NCBI GenBank assembly: GCA_965243095.1
Contig: OZ251530.1
Location: 4,030,001 to 4,094,000, forward strand
DNA: 64,000 nucleotides
From: VXYL01 sp965243095
GTDB taxonomy: Bacteria; Pseudomonadota; Gammaproteobacteria; Pseudomonadales; Azotimanducaceae
Direction of reading: 5' to 3'
Of the stretch, positions 17,088-26,226 are shown in pieces. Below the pieces are notes generated by a model that saw only the letters and a list, made by a program, of their open reading frames with translations, had not been told where the DNA came from and searched no databases. A program made the translations under genes and the position numbers. Positions within the stretch are counted from its first letter, which is position 1; the number at the start of each line of letters is the position of its first letter.

Positions 17088-18545
17088 TCACATGCCGGCC
17101 GCCGCTTCCACTTTGTCCGCGTAGGCCGCCAGTTCCCGCAACATCCCTATCTCTTGGTGGGACGGCTCGGATCGCAGCAGGGCTTCGATGTCAGCACGGA
17201 ACTCGGCGAGCGACGGGCGCGCGCCGAAACCGTCGCGCAGGCACCGTCCAACATGTTCGTTCCACATGGTGCGCTCGGAATCGCTGAGAGCGTCGCCCAA
17301 GAGCCGCGCCTTCAAGCGCAGGCCGAGCACGGCCAAGCGCATGTCGCGGGGTGCGAAGGCCGGCCACGGCGCGTTCGCCGTGAGCGCTTGGCGAACATGG
17401 TCGGATTGGCGCCGGTCCGCGTCTTCCAAGAAGCCCTCGTAGAGCGCGAATTCCGGGTCCGCCGCGGGTTCCCGGGCCTCGTCCACCCGATACACCTCGG
17501 CAATCTTCGCCGCCAAATCCGGCGCCGCGGCGAGGGCTTGGCGGCGGCGCTCCACGGCGTCCAAGTCCCAGCCAAGGCGTGCGGCGTCCTCCGTGCGCAC
17601 GACAGCGAGGGGTGCTAGGAACGGACAGCGGTTCAACAGCACGGCTTTCAGCGGCGGGCGTTCGTCCCGCGCTTCGGCGACGCTTGCGAACAAGCGCTCG
17701 CGCAGCGTGGCGGCGTCCTCCTCCAGCAGCGCCCCGATGTCGCGGGAAAGATCGGCCACGATCAGGCGCGTGGCGATTTCTGGATGGCGGGCGACGGCGA
17801 CCACCGGCGCCGCGCAGTCGCGCTCGTTGGCGTACCTCGGCGACACATGCACGCACACCTTTCTGGTCAGAGGCGTCAGCAGCGCGTGCGCCGCCTCCTT
17901 GGAACGATGCGCCAAGGCGTAGCGCCACAGCCGCGGCTGCGCGGCTTTCAGCAAGCCGGCGAGGGCGATGGTGGCCTCCACGTCGGCGGGCGCGGCGTGT
18001 GGCTCCGTGTGCGGGAGGTTGTTCTCCTCCGCGAGATCGGAGAGCCGGAAGGAAGGCGCACCGTCTTGCTCCGGCCACCGCACGCCCTCCGGGCGCAGCG
18101 CGTATGCGGCGCGGGCGAAGTCGATGAGATCCCAGCGCGAATTGCCGTCGCGCCAGCCCCAGGCGTAGGGGTCGATGAGATTGCGGTAGAAGCCGTGGCG
18201 CAGGAACTCGTCGTCGAAGCGCAGATTGTTGTAGCCCACCACGCAGGTGCCCGGTTGCAGCATTTCCTGCTCGATCTGGTGCAGCGCCTGCCACTCGTCC
18301 ATGCCGCCCGCCAATTCGCTGGGCGTGAGGCCGGTTACCAAGCACGCCTCCACGTTCGGCAGCACGTCCGGCGCGAGGCGGATGCGGGTGTGGAAGGGCT
18401 TGCCGAGGTGCCGCAACTCGGCGTCCGTGGAGCAGGCGGCGAACTCGACGATGCGGTCGCTGGGCGGGTGTGTGCCGGTGGTTTCGAGGTCGTACCAGTA
18501 GAAGCTCGTCGGCGTGGCGCTGGGGTCGTCAGCGGGGGCAGGCAC
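17088..18545 (-). CDS. sbcB: Exodeoxyribonuclease I
   Basis: A 485-residue 3'-5' single-strand DNA exonuclease acting in recombination and mismatch repair. The DEDD exonuclease motifs are YDLETTGTH, GYNNLRFDDEFLRHGFYRNL and PADVEAT. The central and C-terminal regions match ExoI (DPYAWGWRDGNSRWDLIDF, NRCPFLAPLAV). The likely start is the GTG at 18545, preceded by tagggccgcc and 7 bases after the stop of the hydratase gene. The longer frame back to 18605 overlaps that gene. Confidence 0.95.
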   Translation of the reverse strand: MPAPADDPSATPTSFYWYDLETTGTHPPSDRIVEFAACSTDAELRHLGKPFHTRIRLAPDVLPNVEACLVTGLTPSELAGGMDEWQALHQIEQEMLQPGTCVVGYNNLRFDDEFLRHGFYRNLIDPYAWGWRDGNSRWDLIDFARAAYALRPEGVRWPEQDGAPSFRLSDLAEENNLPHTEPHAAPADVEATIALAGLLKAAQPRLWRYALAHRSKEAAHALLTPLTRKVCVHVSPRYANERDCAAPVVAVARHPEIATRLIVADLSRDIGALLEEDAATLRERLFASVAEARDERPPLKAVLLNRCPFLAPLAVVRTEDAARLGWDLDAVERRRQALAAAPDLAAKIAEVYRVDEAREPAADPEFALYEGFLEDADRRQSDHVRQALTANAPWPAFAPRDMRLAVLGLRLKARLLGDALSDSERTMWNEHVGRCLRDGFGARPSLAEFRADIEALLRSEPSHQEIGMLRELAAYADKVEAAAGM

Positions 18546-18552
18546 GGCGGCC

Positions 18553-19275
18553 CTATTCGGTAACCGTGAATTCGATGCTGCCGAAGTCCCCGTAGTCCGC
18601 CACATAGCGCCCGGGCAGCGCCGGGTGGATGCCGCCGCAGGCGCCGGTTATCAGCAACATGCCGTCGCGCACCGGCAGGCCCCGCGCCCGCGCCTCGTTC
18701 AACATCCACGCCAGCGCCGCCTGCGGGCCGCCGAGGGCGTCCGACGCTGGCGCCGAGCACACCTCCTCTCCGTCGCGGGTGAGCGTGATGTACACATCGC
18801 CGTAGGAATCGCGCAACGGCTGCTGCTCGCCGACGATGTAGCGATCCGCGGCGATGTTGCAGGCGACCAGATTCCCGCCGTTGCGATCGGCGGCGTCCGC
18901 GAAGGCCATGCGCGGCACTTCCACCACCGGGCCAGCCGTCTTCGGCGCACCATCGCCATCCACCACGATGCCGATTTCGCACTCCAGGCTGACGCCCGGG
19001 GCGCTGGCGAAGGAAGCCCAGGGCGCAAGCCGCCCGTGTTCGTAGAGGCTGCCGATCACCGGATGGGTCAGGCCGAACGCCTGCTGCGCCGCGGCCGCCG
19101 TCATGCCCGCCTTCAGGCCGGAAACCGCGCCGGACACGGCCGCCACCACCTGCCGCTGCAGGGCGTAGGCGTCCTCCATGCCCAATCCGGCGGGCATTTT
19201 CGGCAGCGGGCCGCCGGCGCGGATGGCGGCGGCCATGTTCACCGCCAGTTCCGCGGTTTGCCTGGAATCGCCCAT
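18553..19275 (-). CDS. 2-keto-4-pentenoate hydratase-like (FAH superfamily) protein
   Basis: A 240-residue member of the 2-hydroxypenta-2,4-dienoate hydratase/decarboxylase group. Features are YALQRQVVA, LKAGMTAAAAQ, SLECEIGIVVDGDGAP with metal-binding acids, and DALGGPQAALAWMLNEA followed by ITGACGG. Such enzymes act in meta-cleavage catabolism of aromatics. Here the gene starts two bases after the acyl-CoA dehydrogenase stop and precedes sbcB, so it is part of a small minus-strand operon. Physiological substrate unknown. Confidence 0.85.
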   Translation of the reverse strand: MGDSRQTAELAVNMAAAIRAGGPLPKMPAGLGMEDAYALQRQVVAAVSGAVSGLKAGMTAAAAQQAFGLTHPVIGSLYEHGRLAPWASFASAPGVSLECEIGIVVDGDGAPKTAGPVVEVPRMAFADAADRNGGNLVACNIAADRYIVGEQQPLRDSYGDVYITLTRDGEEVCSAPASDALGGPQAALAWMLNEARARGLPVRDGMLLITGACGGIHPALPGRYVADYGDFGSIEFTVTE

Positions 19276-19277
19276 GG

Positions 19278-20534
19278 TCAGTTGCCGAAGTCCCACGTTT
19301 GGCCGGCGTGGTAGCAGGCCAGCACGTTCTTGGCGATGAGAATGCGATGCACCTCGTCCGGCCCGTCGGCGATGCGCAGGGTGCGCGCGCCTTCGTACAT
19401 GCCGGCGAACGGATAATCGCCGGAAACCCCCGCCGCTCCGTACACCTGGATGGCGCGATCCACCACGCGGTGGTAGGCGTTGGGCACGAACACCTTGATG
19501 GAGGAGATGTCCGTGCGCGCGTCCGCGCCTTCCTCCATCTTGCGCGCGCAGTCCACCACCATCAACCGCGACGCTTGGATGTCCATGTAGGAGTCGGCGA
19601 TGAAGCCCTGCATGAACTGCTTGTCCTCCAGTTTCTCGCCGCCGTGGACCTCGCGGGTCATTATTCGATCCACCATCAGGTCGAAGCAGCGCCACATGGC
19701 GCCGACCGAGTTCATGCAGTGGTACACGCGGCCGGCGCCCAGGCGATCCTGCGCGGCGCGGTGGCCGCTGCCGGTGCCGCCGAGCTGGTTGGTCTTCGGC
19801 ACGCGCACGTTCTCGTACTTGATTTCGCAGTGGCTGGACGCCTTGCCCCACACCGGCACGCCGCGAATGATGTTCACCCCGGGGGTGTTCTTGGGCACGA
19901 TGATCTGCGTCATCTTGTCGTTGACGCCGCCCGGGTCGTCCGGGTCCGCGGTGCGGCACATGACGATGAAGAAGTCCGCCGCGTGGCCGTTCGACGTGAA
20001 CCACTTGTGGCCGTTGATCACCCACTCGTCGCCGTCGAGCACGGCGCGGGTTTGGATGGAGCGCGGGTCCGAACCGGCGTTGTGCGGCTCGGTCATGGAG
20101 AAGCCGGACTGCATCCGCCCTTCGGTGAGCGGCAGCAGCCACTTCTCGTGCTGCTCCGGGCTGCCGTACTTCACCAGGATCTTCTGGTTGCCGGAGTTGG
20201 GCGCCACCACGCCGAACAGCGACGCCGCGCCCGGACAGTAGGCCAGCACTTCGTTCATGTAGGCGTGCTGCATGAACGAGAGGCCCATGCCTCCGAACTC
20301 CGGCGGCAGGTGCGGCGCCCAGAGTTTCGCCTTCTTGACGTTGTTCTGCACGTGTACGCGCAGCTCGTGCGCTTCCTGCAGCTGCTCGCGGCTCGGCCGG
20401 CCGCCATCGGTGCGGCGCGCCCAGAGCTTGTTCTCCACGGGCAGGATGTCGTTGTTGATGATGTCGGCGGTGGCGAGGCGCACCTCGTTCACTTCGGCGT
20501 CCAACGTGGGCACCGGTTTCACGTTCATGGGCAT
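19278..20534 (-). CDS. Acyl-CoA dehydrogenase family protein
   Basis: A 418-residue FAD enzyme. An N-terminal helical domain is followed by FSMTEPHNAGSDP (FAD/substrate site of the middle domain), HKWFTSNGHAADFFIVM and a C-terminal helical domain ending VYGAAGVSGDYPFAGMYEGAR. This matches bacterial acyl-CoA dehydrogenases that oxidise branched or unusual acyl-CoAs. It is first gene of the operon with the hydratase and sbcB. Confidence 0.93.
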   Translation of the reverse strand: MPMNVKPVPTLDAEVNEVRLATADIINNDILPVENKLWARRTDGGRPSREQLQEAHELRVHVQNNVKKAKLWAPHLPPEFGGMGLSFMQHAYMNEVLAYCPGAASLFGVVAPNSGNQKILVKYGSPEQHEKWLLPLTEGRMQSGFSMTEPHNAGSDPRSIQTRAVLDGDEWVINGHKWFTSNGHAADFFIVMCRTADPDDPGGVNDKMTQIIVPKNTPGVNIIRGVPVWGKASSHCEIKYENVRVPKTNQLGGTGSGHRAAQDRLGAGRVYHCMNSVGAMWRCFDLMVDRIMTREVHGGEKLEDKQFMQGFIADSYMDIQASRLMVVDCARKMEEGADARTDISSIKVFVPNAYHRVVDRAIQVYGAAGVSGDYPFAGMYEGARTLRIADGPDEVHRILIAKNVLACYHAGQTWDFGN

Positions 20535-20865
20535 GGCCCACTTCCCCCCTCAAGGCAGCGAATGTGCTTCTAGCGTAAACGAACCACCGCCGTTGCGCCA
20601 ATCGCGCCCTCGTCGCGTGGAAGCGTGGGCGATTGGACAGTGCGCGGCTGCGGTGTGAGAGTCCAACCGTTGTCCGCCGCGCCGCGCGAGTGCCATGGTC
20701 ACCGTCGACAAACACCTTCCACCCATCCCGTACGGCTGCGCCGACCAATGGGCGTTCGCCCCTGGTGATCGACCAGTACGGCAACTTCGCCAACACGATC
20801 CTCGCCGGCGAGGGCCTAGCGGCATATCAACGCGATGTCGCGCATGGCGCGTTATGCTTTGCGCC
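20535..20865. other. Intergenic region, 331 bp
   Basis: Lies between two divergent genes (acyl-CoA dehydrogenase and 5'-nucleotidase), so it should contain both promoters. I cannot point to a convincing -35/-10 pair, RNA gene or repeat in it. The reading frames are open only as noise. Confidence 0.6.
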
Positions 20866-21840
20866 ATGAAGGTCGTCCACGCCGAACAACAAACGCCCGC
20901 CACCGCGGTCGGCCACGCGTCGGCCGAAGAGCCGTTCCTCACCGTCGCCGTGTCCTCGCGGGCGCTGTTCGACTTGGACGCCGCGGACGCGGTGTATCAG
21001 CGGGAAGGATTGGAAGCCTACCGCCGCTACCAGATCGAGCACGAGGACGAGGTGCTGGAGCCCGGCCCGGGGTTCGCCTTCGCGCGCAAGCTGCTCGGCA
21101 TCAACGACCGCCTCGGCGCCCGCCGCGTGGACGTGATCCTGCTGTCGCGCAACTCGTCGGACACGGGGCTGCGCGTCTTCAACTCCATCGACGCCCACGG
21201 CTTGGACATCGTGCGCGCCGCGTTCTCCGCCGGCGCCACGCCGTATCGCTACGCTGGGCCGTTCGGCTGCCACCTTTTCCTTTCCACCGATGGCAAGGAT
21301 GTCGCGGACGCGCTGCAGCGGGGGATGGCGGCGGCGACCTTGCTCGCGTCGGCGGCGTCCGCGCCAACGGCCGGCAAAAACGAGGAGTTGCGCATCGCCT
21401 TCGATGGCGATGCCGTGTTGTTCGACGATCAAGCCGAGCGCGTCTACCAGGAGCGCGGGTTGGCGGCATTCCACCAGGCGGAAAAGGACGCCGCCGACAA
21501 GCCGTTGCCGGGCGGCCTGTTCAAGCCGTTTCTGGAAGGCTTGCATCGTTTGCAACGCGAGTTTGAACGGCCGGAGCTTGCGAACGAGGATTGTCCCATT
21601 CGCACGGCTTTGGTGACGGCCCGCGGCGCGCCGGCGCACAAGCGCGTCATCAAGACGTTGCGGGCGTGGCGCGTGCGCGTGGACGAGAGCTTGTTTCTCG
21701 GCGGCCTCGACAAGAGCGAGTTTCTAAGCGCCTACCGGGCGGACGTGTTCTTCGACGATCAACGTGGCAACTGCGAAGGCGCACGCTCGCATGTGACCAC
21801 CGGGCATGTGCCGCACGGCGTCACGAACGAAACGGCCTGA
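20866..21840 (+). CDS. Cytosolic 5'-nucleotidase family protein
   Basis: A 324-residue protein from the ATG at 20866. Family features follow in order: VAVSSRALFDLDAAD, YQREGLEAYRRYQ, VILLSRNSSDTGLRVFNSI, RAAFSAGATPYRY, LFLSTDGKDV, LRIAFDGDAVLFDD (HAD-like Asp motif), RTALVTARGAPAH and YRADVFFDDQ. It should dephosphorylate nucleoside 5'-monophosphates. It is a monocistronic gene ending at a stem-loop shared with the convergent RidA gene. Confidence 0.92.
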   Translation: MKVVHAEQQTPATAVGHASAEEPFLTVAVSSRALFDLDAADAVYQREGLEAYRRYQIEHEDEVLEPGPGFAFARKLLGINDRLGARRVDVILLSRNSSDTGLRVFNSIDAHGLDIVRAAFSAGATPYRYAGPFGCHLFLSTDGKDVADALQRGMAAATLLASAASAPTAGKNEELRIAFDGDAVLFDDQAERVYQERGLAAFHQAEKDAADKPLPGGLFKPFLEGLHRLQREFERPELANEDCPIRTALVTARGAPAHKRVIKTLRAWRVRVDESLFLGGLDKSEFLSAYRADVFFDDQRGNCEGARSHVTTGHVPHGVTNETA

Positions 21841-21841
21841 T

Positions 21842-21867
21842 CCTTGGGAGCGCGGGCGCTCCCAGGA
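21842..21867. terminator. Bidirectional stem-loop between convergent genes
   Basis: tgggagcgc and gcgctccca form a compact hairpin directly after the 5'-nucleotidase stop and before the RidA stop codon on the other strand. It carries the outer arm (gggagcgc) of the dispersed palindrome. There is no T-run, so termination is inferred from position. Confidence 0.55.
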
Positions 21868-22332
21868 TCACATCAGCGCCACCTCCGCTTCCACTTCCAC
21901 CGGTACGCCGAACGGCAACTCCGCCACGCCGATGGCGGAGCGCGCGTGCTTGCCGCGGTCGCCGAACACTTCCAACACCACATCCGAGAAACCGTTGATG
22001 ACGCTTGGCAAAGCGTTGAAGCCCGGCGCCGCGTTGACCATGCCGAACACCCGCCGCCAAGCCACTCGGTCCAGATCAACGTCGGCGGCTTCCAAGCTGG
22101 CGATCATCCCGAGCGCGACCTTGCGCGCCGCTTGGTAGGCGTCATCCGCGCTCACTTCGGCGCCCACCTTGCCGAGCGGACGCGCCAGCTTGCCGCCTGC
22201 GTCGAACGGCAGATGGCCGGAGATGATGGCGCGTTCCCCGGCCACTAACACGGTCTCGAACCGCTGCCCGTCGATGCGCATGGGCGGCGGCAATTCCAAC
22301 CCCAGTTCCGCCAAGCGTTCTTTGATCGTCAT
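21868..22332 (-). CDS. RidA family protein
   Basis: A 154-residue YjgF/UK114-type protein with a trimeric chorismate-mutase-like fold. Elements are ISGHLPFDAGGKLARPLGKVG, AYQAARKVALGMIASLEAAD, RRVFGMVNAAPGFNALPSV and RSAIGVAELPFGVPVEVEAEV. The length and the GxxG region place it in the longer subgroup near chorismate-mutase-like Rid proteins. Canonical RidA hydrolyses reactive enamines and imines; activity of this subgroup is not certain. Confidence 0.88.
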   Translation of the reverse strand: MTIKERLAELGLELPPPMRIDGQRFETVLVAGERAIISGHLPFDAGGKLARPLGKVGAEVSADDAYQAARKVALGMIASLEAADVDLDRVAWRRVFGMVNAAPGFNALPSVINGFSDVVLEVFGDRGKHARSAIGVAELPFGVPVEVEAEVALM

Positions 22333-22441
22333 GGTGCCTCCGGTGGCTGCGTTTTCGGCGCGCCATCATAAGGCCGAGTGCGCCGGCGCACTATAGAATG
22401 TGCGTCTTCGGCAAGCGCGCAAGCGAACGAGGAGCGCAAAG

Positions 22442-23464
22442 ATGAAAGTGGATGGCGGCATTGGTTGGGATTTGGACACCGCGGGCGCCCAAGCCCGCGA
22501 CTTGGAGGCGCTCGGCTACAGCGGCATTCAATCCGCCGAGACCGCGCACGACCCGTTCCTGCCGCTCGCCTTCGCCGCCAAGGCGACCAGCAAGGTCGAC
22601 TTGATCACCGGCATCGCGGTGGCGTTCGCGCGCACGCCCATGCTGCTCGCGCACCTGGGGCACGACTTGAACGCCGCCTCGGACGGCCGCTTCGTGCTCG
22701 GCTTGGGTTCGCAGATCCGCGCCCACATCACCCGCCGCTTCCACATGCCGTGGTCGTCGCCGGCGGCGCGGATGCGCGAGTTCATCCTCGCCATGCGCGC
22801 CATCTGGGCCAACTGGCACCAAGGCGATCCGCTGCGCTTCACCGGCCGCTTCTACAGCCACACGCTGATGACGCCGTTCTTCACGCCCACCAACACCGAA
22901 CACGGGGCGCCGCGGGTGTTCCTAGCGGCCGTCGGCCCGCTGATGACCGAGGTGGCCGGCGAGGTGGCGGACGGCATCATTGTGCATGCCTTCACCACCG
23001 AGAAGTACCTGCGCGAAACAACCCTGCCGGCCTTGGAGCGCGGCTTCGCCAAGGCGCGGGCGAAGGGCGAGGAGAAATCCCGCGCCAACTTCGAGATCTC
23101 CTACCCCTGCTTCGTGGTCACCGGGCGCGACGAGCGCGAACTGGCCGCGGCGGAGAAGGCCACCCGCCGGCAGATCGCCTTCTACGGTTCCACGCCGGCG
23201 TACAAGCCGGTGCTGGACAGCATCGACGCCGGCGAGCTGCAGCCGCGCCTGAACGCCATGTCCAAGGAAGGCCGCTGGGCGGAAATGGGCGAGCTGATCG
23301 ACGCCGACACCACGCGCAAGTTCGCCATCGTGGCCGAGCCGGCGCGCATCGCCGCCGAGATCAAAGCCCGCTTCGGCGACGTGGTGGATCGCACCTCGGC
23401 GGCCTACGCGCAGTTGCCGCGGGAAGACCGCGAACGCATCGTGCGCGAGCTGATCGCGGCGTGA
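22442..23464 (+). CDS. LLM class (F420/FMN-type) oxidoreductase
   Basis: A 340-residue TIM-barrel luciferase-like monooxygenase/reductase. The ATG at 22442 follows cgaggagcgc. Features are LEALGYSGIQSAETAHDPFLPL, LITGIAVAFARTPMLLAH, GRFVLGLGSQIRAHITRRF and VFLAAVGPLMTEVAGEVADGIIVH. The sequence resembles the group annotated as TIGR03617 F420-dependent enzymes, but whether this organism makes F420 cannot be judged. Monocistronic. The other LLM protein in this window (34825) is a different subgroup. Confidence 0.88.
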   Translation: MKVDGGIGWDLDTAGAQARDLEALGYSGIQSAETAHDPFLPLAFAAKATSKVDLITGIAVAFARTPMLLAHLGHDLNAASDGRFVLGLGSQIRAHITRRFHMPWSSPAARMREFILAMRAIWANWHQGDPLRFTGRFYSHTLMTPFFTPTNTEHGAPRVFLAAVGPLMTEVAGEVADGIIVHAFTTEKYLRETTLPALERGFAKARAKGEEKSRANFEISYPCFVVTGRDERELAAAEKATRRQIAFYGSTPAYKPVLDSIDAGELQPRLNAMSKEGRWAEMGELIDADTTRKFAIVAEPARIAAEIKARFGDVVDRTSAAYAQLPREDRERIVRELIAA

Positions 23465-23540
23465 GAGGGCGCCCGGGCGAACGGCGGGTTGTTGCCAGCG
23501 GCCTTCGACGCCAAGCCATAGCACCGCCGCCGCGCCACAT

Positions 23541-24173
23541 ATGAGCGGCGGCCCGCAACTGGTCGTCGTGGACTACGACGCCGGCAACCTGATGAGCGTC
23601 CGCCGCGCCTGCCGGGAAGTCGGTGTGGAAGCCGAAATCTCCGCCGACCCCGCGCACATCCGCGCCGCCGCGCGCATCATCTTCCCGGGCGTCGGCGCGG
23701 CCGGCAGCGCCATGCGCAGCTTGACGGCGAGCGGCGTGGCTCCCGCCTTGGTGGACGCCTTCCACGCCGGCACGCCCATCCTCGGCATCTGCCTCGGCCT
23801 GCAAATCTCCCTCGAACACTCCGAAGAAAACGACACCCGCACGCTCGGCCTACTGCCGGGCGAGGTGCGCCACTTCCAACTGGACGATCCGGCGCTGAAG
23901 GTGCCGCACATGGGCTGGAACGCCGTGCGCGTGGTGCGCCCGCATCCGGTGCTGGCCGGCATCGCCGAAACCGACGAGTTCTACTTCGTTCACGCCTACC
24001 GCCCGGTGCCCAAGCAACGCCGCCATGTGCTGGCCGAATCCGTTTACGAAGGCGCGTTCTGCTCGGCCTTGGGCAGCGCCAACTACGTCGCCACGCAATT
24101 CCACCCGGAAAAGAGCGGGCGCGTGGGCCTGCGCCTGCTGGCGCGTTTCGCCGAGTGGGACGGGCGTGCTTAG
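23541..24173 (+). CDS. hisH: Imidazole glycerol phosphate synthase, glutaminase subunit HisH
   Basis: A 210-residue class I glutamine amidotransferase. The nucleophile is in GICLGLQISLE, the His-Glu pair in QFHPEKSG, and VPHMGWN is typical of HisH. It supplies ammonia to HisF for conversion of PRFAR to IGP and AICAR in histidine synthesis. It overlaps hisF by 8 bases. No other his genes lie nearby. Confidence 0.94.
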   Translation: MSGGPQLVVVDYDAGNLMSVRRACREVGVEAEISADPAHIRAAARIIFPGVGAAGSAMRSLTASGVAPALVDAFHAGTPILGICLGLQISLEHSEENDTRTLGLLPGEVRHFQLDDPALKVPHMGWNAVRVVRPHPVLAGIAETDEFYFVHAYRPVPKQRRHVLAESVYEGAFCSALGSANYVATQFHPEKSGRVGLRLLARFAEWDGRA

Positions 24174-24945
24174 CAAACGGGTGATCGCCTGCCTAGACGT
24201 GCGCGATGGCCACCTGGCCAAGAGCGTCAAGTTCGTCGACACCCGCAACATCGGCGACCCGGTGGCGAAAGCCCGCGAGTACTACGACGACGGCTTGGAC
24301 GAGCTGGTGTTCTACGACATCACCGCCTCCAGCGAAGCGCGCAAGATCATCCTGGACGTGGTGGAAGCGGTGGCCGAGCAAGTGTTCATCCCCCTCTCCG
24401 TCGGCGGCGGCGTGCGCTCCGTGGCCGACGCCACAGACCTGCGCCTAGCCGGAGCGGAAAAGATCAACGTGAACTCCGCCGCCGTGCGCCGCCCGGCCCT
24501 CATCGCCGAGTGCGCCGAAGCCATCGGCGGCCAGAACGTGGTGCTCTCCATGGACATCCGGCGCGTACCGCCAACCGAGGCGCTGCCCTCCGGCTACGAG
24601 ATCGTCATCGACGGCGGCCGCATGCCCATGCGCATCGACGCCCTCGCTTGGGCGCGGGAGGGCGAACGCCTAGGCGCCGGTGAGCTGGTGGTGAACGCCA
24701 TCGACGCGGACGGCACCCGCCAAGGCTACGAACTACCCCTCACCCGCCTACTCAGCGAAGCCGTGCGGATTCCCGTGATCGCCTCCGGCGGCGCCGGCGC
24801 CCCGGCACATCTCTACGACGTGCTCACCGAGGGCAAGGCCGATGCCGCGCTGGTCGCCTCCATGGTGCATTACGGCGACCACACCGTCTCCGGCCTAAAG
24901 CGCTACTTGCACGAACGCGGGGTGAAAGTGCGGATGTCGTGGTAG
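24166..24945 (+). CDS. hisF: Imidazole glycerol phosphate synthase, cyclase subunit HisF
   Basis: A 259-residue TIM barrel from a GTG inside the end of hisH. The catalytic aspartates are in IACLDVRDG and VLSMDIRR. Other features are ELVFYDITASSEAR, PLSVGGGVRSVAD, AEKINVNSAAVRRP and IPVIASGGAG. KSVKFVDTRNIGDP differs from the usual KGVNFVxLRDAGDP, so this may be a divergent or secondary HisF. The paired hisH still makes IGP synthase the best call. Confidence 0.92.
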   Translation: MLSKRVIACLDVRDGHLAKSVKFVDTRNIGDPVAKAREYYDDGLDELVFYDITASSEARKIILDVVEAVAEQVFIPLSVGGGVRSVADATDLRLAGAEKINVNSAAVRRPALIAECAEAIGGQNVVLSMDIRRVPPTEALPSGYEIVIDGGRMPMRIDALAWAREGERLGAGELVVNAIDADGTRQGYELPLTRLLSEAVRIPVIASGGAGAPAHLYDVLTEGKADAALVASMVHYGDHTVSGLKRYLHERGVKVRMSW

Positions 24946-25004
24946 CGCGTACAGCCGCACGTTGAAAAACGAAAGCGCCGAGACGAACGAACGAAGCGAC
25001 CGGC

Positions 25005-25034
25005 TTGTATAGCCAACTTCGATATGGCTAATAT
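25005..25034 (+). promoter_or_regulatory. Probable promoter of the toxin-antitoxin operon
   Basis: TTGTAT (25005-25010), an 18-bp spacer and TAATAT (25029-25034) lie about 30 bases upstream of the antitoxin GTG. The partial direct repeat atatggctaatatggcc overlaps the -10 and could be the antitoxin operator. Inferred from sequence only. Confidence 0.45.
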
Positions 25035-25065
25035 GGCCGTTTCTTGTTTGGTTTGAGGCGAGGTA

Positions 25066-25392
25066 GTGATCCGAGCGACGGTTTCCGAAGTGAAGGATGG
25101 CATGAGCGCGTTTCTTCGCCGGGTGAAGGCTGGCGAATCCGTGTTGATCACGGAACGAAGAACGCCCGTTGCGTACATCGTTCCGGTCGGGCAAGTTGGC
25201 GGAAACTCCCAAGGCGCTGACGGCACCGACAACGAAGCGCGTATGTTGCGTTTGGAGCGGGCCGGGATCGTTGTGCGCCGCGGCCGCGGAAGTCCCCTTG
25301 ATGCGCTGGGCGCACCTTTGCCCGCCCGCGCTGGGCTAATGAAGGCGTTGCTTGACGAGCGTTCCGAGGAACGCCGCGAGGGCAAGCGGTGA
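25066..25392 (+). CDS. Type II antitoxin, Phd/YefM (prevent-host-death) family
   Basis: A 108-residue protein from a GTG preceded by gaggcgagg. The N-terminal Phd fold is clear (RATVSEVKDGMSAFLRRVKAGESVLITERRTPVAYIVP). The C-terminal ~60 residues are Arg-rich and should bind the toxin. Its stop overlaps the toxin GTG by four bases. Expected to repress its own operon and neutralise the PIN toxin. Confidence 0.9.
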   Translation: MIRATVSEVKDGMSAFLRRVKAGESVLITERRTPVAYIVPVGQVGGNSQGADGTDNEARMLRLERAGIVVRRGRGSPLDALGAPLPARAGLMKALLDERSEERREGKR

Positions 25393-25814
25393 ACTTCTGG
25401 GATACCTCGGCGCTGGTGGCCCTCAACATCAACGAGCCGCATCGACAACGCGCGCTGAACGCCCTTGAAGAGGACGACAGAATGGTCGTTTGGTGGGGCG
25501 CGTCCGTTGAGTATGTCGCCGCCCTGTCGCGCCGGGAGCGCGACGGCAGCCTAACGAACGACGAAGTGACCCGACACCTCGCTCACCTTCGCGCCTTGTC
25601 TCGGGTCTGGTACGAGGTGCAGCCGGGCCAGCGAATCAAAGATTCCGCGCAACGGCTTCTCCGCGTGCATCCCCTGCGGGCTGCGGACAGCCTCCAGCTC
25701 GCAGCCGCGCTCGCCGCGGCCGAGCAAGATCCTACGAACGTCGGTTTCGTCTGCTTCGACGCACGGCTGAATCAGGCTGCGTCACGGGAAGGATTTCGGA
25801 TCGTGACGCCTTGA
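25389..25814 (+). CDS. Type II toxin, PIN domain (VapC-like)
   Basis: A 141-residue PIN-domain RNase. Acidic residues are seen in MNFWDTSALVALNINEP (Asp5), the central region, LRAADSLQLAAALAAA and VGFVCFDARLNQAA. GTG start overlapping the antitoxin stop. Likely cleaves tRNA or rRNA when the antitoxin is lost. Confidence 0.9.
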   Translation: MNFWDTSALVALNINEPHRQRALNALEEDDRMVVWWGASVEYVAALSRRERDGSLTNDEVTRHLAHLRALSRVWYEVQPGQRIKDSAQRLLRVHPLRAADSLQLAAALAAAEQDPTNVGFVCFDARLNQAASREGFRIVTP

Positions 25815-25925
25815 AACGCTGAACACCGGCAGCGCCATGCCCGTCCGGCACCAACTACCGCCTGCAAGACGTGCGTTCGGGGGTTGGCCTACCGGTGTCA
25901 GCGAAGTCCGGCTAGCTCTTGGCCA

Positions 25926-26171
25926 TCACGCTGGTTCCCGCTCGGGCGCCCGGGCGAAACCCTCGAACATGCCTTCCAGCCGCGCCAACCGCTCCCGCAA
26001 ATCGCCAATGTCCTTGTGGACATCCCGCAGTTCGGCGCGGAAGCCGGAAATGTCGGCGCGGATGCTGGACAAACCAGACAGGATCAGCCCTGCCACCGCC
26101 ACCACGACACCGAGCATCGTCGCGCCGACCGCCAACACCGCTATCAATTCGGGGCTCATGGACGCAAGCAT
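25926..26171 (-). CDS. Small membrane protein with coiled coil
   Basis: An 81-residue product (or 77 from the inner ATG at 26159). A single hydrophobic helix (LIAVLAVGATMLGVVVAVAGLIL) is followed by an amphipathic coiled coil (FRAELRDVHKDIGDLRERLARLEGMFEG). Proteins of this shape are common and uncharacterised. It lies 55 bases downstream of the Mrr-like nuclease gene on the same strand, so it may be co-transcribed with it. Confidence 0.65.
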   Translation of the reverse strand: MLASMSPELIAVLAVGATMLGVVVAVAGLILSGLSSIRADISGFRAELRDVHKDIGDLRERLARLEGMFEGFARAPEREPA

Positions 26172-26226
26172 GACACCTTTGAGTCCGGTGGATCCGGCCG
26201 CTGTGCAAGTGCGCAGCGGGCACCCG

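Noticed and set aside
24951..24981. About 25-bp similarity to 26338-26368 within the nuclease gene
   Set aside because: A 16-nt exact match is expected about once by chance in a window this size; too short to argue a duplicated gene remnant.
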